The notes under the pieces: generated by a model
Told to the model about the DNA's origin: nothing
Seen by the model: the letters and a program-made list of their open reading frames with translations, nothing else
Databases searched by the model: none
In this document: positions 8,474 through 13,590 of the stretch, piece by piece
How the letters are laid out: the number at the start of each line of letters is the position of its first letter
Position numbering within the stretch: the first letter of the stretch is position 1
Position numbers and translations under genes: made by a program
Source: Alphaproteobacteria bacterium
Lineage (GTDB): Bacteria; Pseudomonadota; Alphaproteobacteria; Rhizobiales; Aestuariivirgaceae
NCBI GenBank assembly: GCA_026400595.1
Contig: JAPLOT010000327.1
Span: 1 to 19,063, forward strand
Length of the DNA stretch: 19,063 nucleotides
Direction: 5' to 3'

Positions 8474-9645
8474 CATCGCCTCTGCCGGCACCCGGCGCTC
8501 CGCTCCATCACTATGTCTCGACCGCGCCGTTCGATCCCCACACGATCACGGCGATGACCAACGAGCAGTCGAAGGTCCACCTCGCGTCGCAATGGAAGCT
8601 CATGTGGTGGAAATTCAAGCGCCACCGCGTTGCCTACTACTGCGGAATCTTTCTGGCGCTCATGTATGCCTCGACGCTCTTCAGCGAATTCCTGGCACCC
8701 TACAATCTGCACACACGCAACGTAGAAGCCATTCATACGCCACCGCAGCGCATCCACTTCTTCCATGAAGGGAGCTTTGTGGGGCCGTTCGTCTATGGGC
8801 GGGAGCGCAGCCTCGACATGAATACCATGAAGCGGGTCTACACCGACACTCCGAACGTGATCTATCCCGTCCGGTTCTTTTGCAAGGGCGACACTTACAA
8901 GTTTTGGGGAATGTGGGATGCCGACCGCCATCTGTTCTGTCCGGCCGAGGGTGGAACGCTGTTCCTTCTTGGAACCGATCGTCTAGGGCGCGACGTCCTT
9001 TCGCGCATCATCTACGGCGCGCGCATTTCCCTGACCATCGGCTTGATCGGCATAACCGTGAGTTTCGCCCTCGGCATCATCATTGGAGGCCTGGCCGGCT
9101 ACCACGGCGGCTGGTTTGACCTGGCCGTGCAGCGCGTCATCGAGGTGCTGCAGTCGATCCCGAGCATTCCGCTGTGGATGGCACTGGCTGCGATCATGCC
9201 GGTGTCCTGGAGTCCGATCGTGATCTACTTCGGCATCACCTTCATTCTCGGCCTTCTTGACTGGACAGGCCTCGCGCGGGCGGTGCGCTCAAAGCTGCTG
9301 TCGCTGCGTGAAGAAGAATATGTCCTTGCGGCCCAGCTGATGGGCGCCAAGGACAGCCGCATCATCGGCCGTCACCTGATCCCAGGTTTCATTTCGCACC
9401 TGATCGCGACGGCGACCATCGCTATTCCCGGCATGATCCTCGGCGAGACGGCTCTCAGCTTCCTCGGGCTCGGCCTGCGGCCGCCGATCACCAGCTGGGG
9501 CATCCTGCTGACAGAGGCGAAGAACGTCAGTGTCGTCGCGCTCTATCCGTGGCTTCTCTTTCCCATGGTTCCTGTGATTCTCGTCATCATCGCCTTCAAT
9601 TTCTTTGGCGACGGGTTGCGGGATGCGGCAGACCCTTACAACTGA
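8470..9645 (+). CDS. ABC importer inner-membrane permease 2 (DppC/YejE type)
   Basis: A 391-residue permease, longer than the roughly 300 residues usual for DppC. The extra length lies between helix 1 (about 60-77) and the core beginning LFLLGTDRLGRDVLSRIIYG at about 161-180, forming a periplasmic segment of about 85-100 residues, as in YejE-like permeases. The EAA loop EEYVLAAQLMGAKDSRIIG and the C-terminal AFNFFGDGLRDAADPYN are classical. The ATG overlaps the previous stop (ATGA). A later in-frame ATG at 8554 exists, but the upstream segment STAPFDP is a feature I recall from relatives, so 8470 is preferred. It closes the importer operon. Confidence 0.95.
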   Translation: MTSPLPAPGAPLHHYVSTAPFDPHTITAMTNEQSKVHLASQWKLMWWKFKRHRVAYYCGIFLALMYASTLFSEFLAPYNLHTRNVEAIHTPPQRIHFFHEGSFVGPFVYGRERSLDMNTMKRVYTDTPNVIYPVRFFCKGDTYKFWGMWDADRHLFCPAEGGTLFLLGTDRLGRDVLSRIIYGARISLTIGLIGITVSFALGIIIGGLAGYHGGWFDLAVQRVIEVLQSIPSIPLWMALAAIMPVSWSPIVIYFGITFILGLLDWTGLARAVRSKLLSLREEEYVLAAQLMGAKDSRIIGRHLIPGFISHLIATATIAIPGMILGETALSFLGLGLRPPITSWGILLTEAKNVSVVALYPWLLFPMVPVILVIIAFNFFGDGLRDAADPYN

Positions 9646-9718
9646 ATCGAGGTATCGCCGTGATGACTGTTCGGAAGGCAGAATCGGTGAATTCGGAGCG
9701 TTCGCGTGTATCGAGGTA
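9646..9718 (+). repeat. Direct repeat ATCGAGGTA carrying two ribosome-binding sites
   Basis: The nonamer ATCGAGGTA occurs at 9646-9654 and again at 9710-9718, 64 bp apart. Each copy holds a GAGG at proper distance from a GTG: 9660 for the leader ORF and 9725 for the glycosyltransferase. The second copy, with 8-nt spacing, supports choosing GTG 9725 as the glycosyltransferase start. Confidence 0.5.
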
Positions 9719-9728
9719 CCCGTTGTGA
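9660..9728 (+). CDS. Candidate 22-codon leader ORF upstream of glycosyltransferase (speculative)
   Basis: Between the permease and glycosyltransferase genes a tiny frame runs from GTG 9660 (or ATG 9663) to TGA 9726-9728. It has its own GAGG (9649-9652) seven bases before the GTG, and its TGA overlaps the GTG start of the glycosyltransferase as GTGA. The peptide is basic and Ser/Arg-rich, starting MTVRKAESVNSER. The arrangement is what a coupling leader would look like, but a frame this short can arise by chance. Confidence 0.25.
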   Translation: MMTVRKAESVNSERSRVSRYPL

Positions 9729-10939
9729 CACGGCGCTACGACAATACCCGCATCCTCATGTACAGCCATGATACGTTCGGGCTGGGTCATTTGCGGCGGT
9801 GCCGTGCCATCGCTCATTCGTTGGTCGAGCACGCGCGCGGATTGAGCATCCTCATCATATCGGGGTCCACTATCGCCGGCGCCTTCGATTATCGCGCGCG
9901 CGTCGACTTTGTGAAGATCCCGAGCGTGATCAAGCTGCGCAACGGAGAATACACCTCCCTTGACCGTCACATCGATCTGCAGGAAACGCTGATGATGCGG
10001 CAGTCGATCATCCGGCACACCGCAGATACCTTTCAGCCCGATATCTTCATCGTAGACAAGGAACCTCTTGGCTTGCGCGGCGAAGTCGAGGACACTCTTG
10101 CCTACCTGAAAACCAAGGGCACAATTCTGGTTCTTGGTCTGCGCGAAGTGATGGATGCTCCGGATCTCCTCGATGCCGAGTGGAAACAGCGCGATGTGCT
10201 CCGCAAGATCGGCATGCTCTATGATGCGATCTGGGTCTATGGGCCGCCTGACTTCTATAACCCGCTGACAGGGCTCGACGTGCCGGAGTCGGTCAAGTCG
10301 AAACTCCAGTATGTCGGCTTTCTGCAGCGCGAGCTCAATGCCGAGGAAATCCCAGGCCATCGACCGGAGGGCGATTACATCCTGGTGACGCCTGGTGGCG
10401 GGGGTGATGGAGCCGAATTGATCCACAATGTGCTGCATGCCTACCAGCAGGACCCGGACCTCACCTATAAGGCCGTAATCGTGCTTGGCCCTTACATGCC
10501 GGCGCGGCAGCGCCGCAAGCTGATGAAGAAGGGTATGAAACTGGCGTCGGTGAAGATCATCGAGTTCGACAATCAGATGGAAGACCTGGTCGCCGGCGCG
10601 AAGGCGGTGGTGGCCATGGGGGGCTATAATACCTATTGCGAGATTCTGTCTTTCGACAAGCCGGCCCTCATCGTGCCGCGCACCGTGCCCCGCCAGGAGC
10701 AGTTGATCCGCGCAAGGCGCGCTGCCGAACTCGGACTGATCGATATGTTGCTACCCGAGGAAGCGGCCGATGCGCATCGTCTGGCTGAAGCGCTCAAGGC
10801 CTTGCCCGCGCGTCCGCGGCCATCGCAAAGCCAGCCGGAATTGCGCCTCGAAGGCCTGATGAGGATTTCCGAGATCGTCGGCAACTGGCTCGACAAGCGT
10901 TCGCATCAACATCTGTCGGTGGTGGAGCGGCTCAGCTGA
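9725..10939 (+). CDS. MurG-like predicted glycosyltransferase (COG4671 type), copy 1
   Basis: A 404-residue cytoplasmic or membrane-associated GT-B protein. The N-terminal half opens with ILMYSHDTFGLGHLRRC, the 'GxGHxxR' nucleotide-sugar-transferase pattern. The C-terminal half has the GT28-like donor site with AMGGYNTYCEILSFDKPALI and then VPRTVPRQEQLIRARRAAEL, comparable to MurG's 'GA.T..E....P.ilvP....Q..NA'. It probably transfers a sugar from a nucleotide donor to a lipid-linked or glycan acceptor. The frame is open upstream into the permease gene, but GTG 9725 has GAGG at 9713-9716 and lies just before the conserved block. It is 14 bp ahead of the next glycosyltransferase. A paralogue of the same type lies at 12195-13325. 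Donor and acceptor are unknown. Confidence 0.85.
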   Translation: MTRRYDNTRILMYSHDTFGLGHLRRCRAIAHSLVEHARGLSILIISGSTIAGAFDYRARVDFVKIPSVIKLRNGEYTSLDRHIDLQETLMMRQSIIRHTADTFQPDIFIVDKEPLGLRGEVEDTLAYLKTKGTILVLGLREVMDAPDLLDAEWKQRDVLRKIGMLYDAIWVYGPPDFYNPLTGLDVPESVKSKLQYVGFLQRELNAEEIPGHRPEGDYILVTPGGGGDGAELIHNVLHAYQQDPDLTYKAVIVLGPYMPARQRRKLMKKGMKLASVKIIEFDNQMEDLVAGAKAVVAMGGYNTYCEILSFDKPALIVPRTVPRQEQLIRARRAAELGLIDMLLPEEAADAHRLAEALKALPARPRPSQSQPELRLEGLMRISEIVGNWLDKRSHQHLSVVERLS

Positions 10940-10953
10940 AGTCGCGTGAAGAG

Positions 10954-12198
10954 GTGAAGAAGACCGTCGTCGTCCTGAAGGGCTATCCGCGTCTGTCGGA
11001 AACATTCATCGCGCAGGAACTGCTTGGGCTGGAGCGCGCCGGCATGTCGCTTGAACTGGTGGCGCTTCGCCGGCCGACCGATCGTAAGCGGCACCCGGTG
11101 CATGACGAGATCGTCGCTCCCGTGACCTATTTGCCCGAGTATCTTCATGATGACTATGGCCGCGTGCTGCGATCCTTCCTCCGCTGCCTTCTGAGACCCG
11201 GCCTGATTGGAGCCTTGGTGGCGTTCCTGCGCGACCTCAGGAAAGACAGGTCGCGCAACCGGGTGCGCCGGCTTGGCCAGGCGTTGGTGCTCGCAGCCGA
11301 GATGCCCCCGGGGGCGCGATGGCTGCATGCGCATTTCATTCACACGCCGGCCTCGGTCACGTCCTATGCAAGCCTGATCGCCGGCGTTCCCTGGTCGTGT
11401 TCGGCGCATGCGAAGGACATCTGGACGTCCCCGGATTGGGATCTGCGTCGCAAGCTGGACGAAGCCCGTGGCGTGGTGACATGTACGAAGGCCGGATACG
11501 ATCATCTTCGGACCCTTGCCGGCGATCCGGTGCGCGTCCATCTGAGCTATCATGGCCTCGACCTGCAACGATTCGGCCACTTCGATGGTGCGCGATCGCA
11601 GCGAGATGGCACACGGCCGGGGGAACCGGTCGTCATACTCAGCGTGGGCCGTGCCGTGCCGAAGAAGGGCTATGATGTGCTGCTGCAGGCGTTGGCCTTG
11701 CTGAAACCCGAGGTCGGCTTCCGCTTCGTCCATGTCGGTGGAGGAGAAGACCTGGCGACTCTGAAGGACCTGTCCATCTCCCTGTCGCTTGATGACCGGA
11801 TCGAGTGGAAGGGGCCGCTCGCCCAGGGCGATATCCTGAAACTCTACCGCGAGGCCGACATCTTCACGCTGGCCTGCCGGATCTCCGAGGACGGCGACCG
11901 CGACGGCCTGCCCAATGTACTGGTCGAGGCGTCAAGCCAGGCGCTGGTTTGCGTCTCGACAGATGTCTCTGGAATTCCTGAACTCCTGCAGGATGGCGAA
12001 AACGGCCTGATCGTGCCGCCGGAGGATCCTGTGGCGCTGGCAGCCGCCCTGAAGCGCCTGGTCGGAAATCCGGGACTGCGTCACCGCCTTGGCGCCGCGG
12101 CGGAGTGGCGGGTGCGCCAGCACTTCGACCATCTTTCCAGCATCAAGCAGTTGCTGGCGCTGTTCCGGTCTGACTGGCGCAGCGAGACCCGATCGTGA
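10954..12198 (+). CDS. GT4 family glycosyltransferase
   Basis: A 414-residue GT-B protein. The opening VVVLKGYPRLSETFIAQELL is a common start of GT4 exopolysaccharide glycosyltransferases. HAHFIHTPASVTSYA and SCSAHAKDIW come from the acceptor domain. Donor-domain markers are ILSVGRAVPKKGYDVLLQAL (about 229-248), the DGLPNVLVE acid pair (D-x7-E, variant of E-x7-E), and GIPELLQDGENGLIVPPEDP. It should be a retaining transferase that adds a hexose or related sugar to a growing lipid-linked glycan. GTG 10954 is chosen because the frame gives no better start; the ribosome-binding site is weak. The 3' end overlaps the next gene as GTGA, so the three glycosyltransferases 9725-13325 probably act together. 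Confidence 0.92.
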   Translation: MKKTVVVLKGYPRLSETFIAQELLGLERAGMSLELVALRRPTDRKRHPVHDEIVAPVTYLPEYLHDDYGRVLRSFLRCLLRPGLIGALVAFLRDLRKDRSRNRVRRLGQALVLAAEMPPGARWLHAHFIHTPASVTSYASLIAGVPWSCSAHAKDIWTSPDWDLRRKLDEARGVVTCTKAGYDHLRTLAGDPVRVHLSYHGLDLQRFGHFDGARSQRDGTRPGEPVVILSVGRAVPKKGYDVLLQALALLKPEVGFRFVHVGGGEDLATLKDLSISLSLDDRIEWKGPLAQGDILKLYREADIFTLACRISEDGDRDGLPNVLVEASSQALVCVSTDVSGIPELLQDGENGLIVPPEDPVALAAALKRLVGNPGLRHRLGAAAEWRVRQHFDHLSSIKQLLALFRSDWRSETRS

Positions 12199-13325
12199 AG
12201 CGGGTCTTTTTCTACGTCCAGCATCTTCTCGGTATCGGTCACCTGGTCAGAACCAACCGCATTGCCGGGGCGTTGGTGGAAGCGGGCCTCGACGTGACGC
12301 TGGTCATGGGGGGCCTCCCGGTCGAGGGCCTCGTTCAGCCCGGCTGCCGCCGTCTTCAACTGCCCGCAGTGAAGGCCGGCGCGGCAGGCTTCTCCGAGCT
12401 GGAAGACGAGGCGGGGCGGCCGGTCGACGCCGCCTTCAGGACGCGGCGTACCGCCATGCTTCTCGATGCCTTCCGCAGCAGCCAGGCCGATGTGCTGCTG
12501 ATCGAAGCCTTCCCTTTCGGCCGCCGGGCCATGCGTTTTGAACTGCTGCCCCTGCTCGAACTCGCCAATGCCCTTCCGCGGCGTCCGCTCATCGCGACCT
12601 CGGTACGCGACATTCTGCAGGAAACCACAAAGCCGGGCCGGGCGGAGGAAACCCTGGAAACGGTCGAGCGCTACTTCGATCTCGTCCTCGTGCACGGCGA
12701 TCCGGGTTTTGCGCGGCTGAATGAAACCTTTCCTCTTGCGGCCGCCATCACCAAGGAGGTTCTCTACACTGGCCTGGTTGCAGGACCGCCGCCGGCCCCA
12801 GCGCTGTTGACGTTTGACATCCTGATTTCGGCTGGCGGAGGGGCTGCAGGCCTGCCGCTCATTCGCGCAGCAGCAGAGATGATGACAAGGCTGGGCAATA
12901 CCTATCGCTGCGGCATGATCACCGGGCCGAACCTGTCGCGGGCAGAAATCGACTCGCTCCTGGCGCGCAGAACAAGGGGACTTGAGATCTTTGCGTTTCG
13001 CCCCGATCTTCCGGACCTCCTGGGCGGCAGCAGCCTGTCCATATCGCAAGCCGGCTACAATACTGTGTGCGATGTGCTGCGGGCAGGATGCCGGTCACTG
13101 CTGGTTCCCTTTGCCGCGGGCGGGGAGACCGAGCAGTCGGTCCGCGCCCAGCGGTTGGAGGCCATGGGTCTGGCGGCCGTGCTGCCCGAAGCATCCGTGT
13201 CTGCCGATCAGCTGCAATCCAGGGTTCAGGTCCTGCTCGCGCAGCCTGCTCCTCAGACCAGCCGCCTTGATCTGGACGGCGCCCGCCGGACGGCGGAGTT
13301 CTTGCTGGCGCGGCTCTGCGCATGA
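12195..13325 (+). CDS. MurG-like predicted glycosyltransferase (COG4671 type), copy 2
   Basis: A 376-residue GT-B protein with the same plan as the protein at 9725-10939. It starts RVFFYVQHLLGIGHLVRTNR (GxGHxxR block) and has a C-terminal donor site with SQAGYNTVCDVLRAGCRSLL followed by VPFAAGGETEQSVRAQRLEA. The two are clearly related but strongly diverged, so they are probably functionally distinct paralogues rather than a recent duplication. The Gly-rich turn ISAGGGAAGLP in the middle mirrors VTPGGGGDGAE of copy 1. It starts at GTG inside the GTGA overlap with the GT4 gene and has no strong ribosome-binding site, consistent with translational coupling. A weak hairpin and a 262-bp gap follow, so it may be the last gene of the glycosyltransferase operon. 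Confidence 0.85.
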   Translation: MKRVFFYVQHLLGIGHLVRTNRIAGALVEAGLDVTLVMGGLPVEGLVQPGCRRLQLPAVKAGAAGFSELEDEAGRPVDAAFRTRRTAMLLDAFRSSQADVLLIEAFPFGRRAMRFELLPLLELANALPRRPLIATSVRDILQETTKPGRAEETLETVERYFDLVLVHGDPGFARLNETFPLAAAITKEVLYTGLVAGPPPAPALLTFDILISAGGGAAGLPLIRAAAEMMTRLGNTYRCGMITGPNLSRAEIDSLLARRTRGLEIFAFRPDLPDLLGGSSLSISQAGYNTVCDVLRAGCRSLLVPFAAGGETEQSVRAQRLEAMGLAAVLPEASVSADQLQSRVQVLLAQPAPQTSRLDLDGARRTAEFLLARLCA

Positions 13326-13405
13326 GCAGACTGCCCCGCTTTTGGGCGGGCCTTTCCGCACGCACGCCCACCGACATGGTGGCGCTTTCCGCCAAGTTAC
13401 TGTAG
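13322..13405 (+). CDS. Candidate 27-residue micro-ORF coupled to glycosyltransferase (speculative)
   Basis: An ATG at 13322 overlaps the glycosyltransferase stop as ATGA and opens 27 codons ending TAG 13403-13405. The peptide begins MSRLPRFWAGLSARTP and ends ALSAKLL, basic and mildly amphipathic. The overlap type matches that of real genes in this operon, which is the only support. It may equally be chance or the remnant of a lost gene. It encloses the weak hairpin at 13335-13350. Confidence 0.25.
   Translation: MSRLPRFWAGLSARTPTDMVALSAKLL
13335..13350 (+). terminator. Weak hairpin after the glycosyltransferase operon
   Basis: CCCGC (13335-13339) pairs perfectly with GCGGG (13346-13350) across a TTTTGG loop, followed by CCTTTCC. 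The short stem and lack of a T-run make it at best a weak intrinsic terminator. Confidence 0.25.
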
Positions 13406-13555
13406 TTTCATACTTTCCGGGAGCAGGGACAGCAGGGCTTGAGACATCTCATTGAGACCGATTGGGGCGCCGTTTTCGTCGCGGGTGGTCTGCCGGCGGA
13501 CGGCCGGAAACTCGAGAGCCTCCTGGGTTTCCGGCGGACGCTGCGTATTGCTCAC
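13397..13555 (-). CDS. Candidate 52-residue hypothetical protein on the opposite strand (speculative)
   Basis: Within the 13326-13587 gap the - strand has an open frame that can start at GTG (13555) with an AAGG-type ribosome-binding site eight bases upstream and ends with TAA at 13397. The peptide has a polar N-terminus (SNTQRPPETQEALEFPAV) and a short hydrophobic-amphipathic C-terminus (NEMSQALLSLLPESMKLQ). Codons look ordinary for this genome, with many G/C third positions. I do not recognise it. Against it: it is antisense to the flanking + operon, and only 35 bp separate its start from that of the ABC protein, leaving little room for two promoters. A longer version could begin further upstream, inside the ABC gene. 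Confidence 0.3.
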   Translation of the reverse strand: MSNTQRPPETQEALEFPAVRRQTTRDENGAPIGLNEMSQALLSLLPESMKLQ

Positions 13556-13590
13556 TTCGGCAGCCTTCGCGTTGAAGCGAGACTCGCGTG

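Larger units (their letters stand above)
13326..13587. other. 262-bp gap between the glycosyltransferase operon and the degenerate ABC gene
   Basis: The gap contains the 3' part of the 27-codon micro-ORF, a weak hairpin (13335-13350) and a - strand frame of 52 codons (13397-13555). A repeated TTGAGAC occurs at 13439-13445 and 13452-13458. No convincing promoter boxes precede ATG 13591, so how the ABC/cyclic-nucleotide-binding pair is transcribed is not clear from the sequence. Confidence 0.5.

Noticed and set aside
11304..11315. Perfect 12-bp palindrome GCCCCCGGGGGC
   Set aside because: It lies within the GT4 coding sequence, where GC-rich codons produce such runs by chance; it has no loop or T-run to act as a terminator.
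13439..13458. TTGAGAC direct repeat and GAGA/TCTC inverted repeat in the 13326-13587 gap
   Set aside because: Short, with no matching promoter elements; too weak to call an operator.
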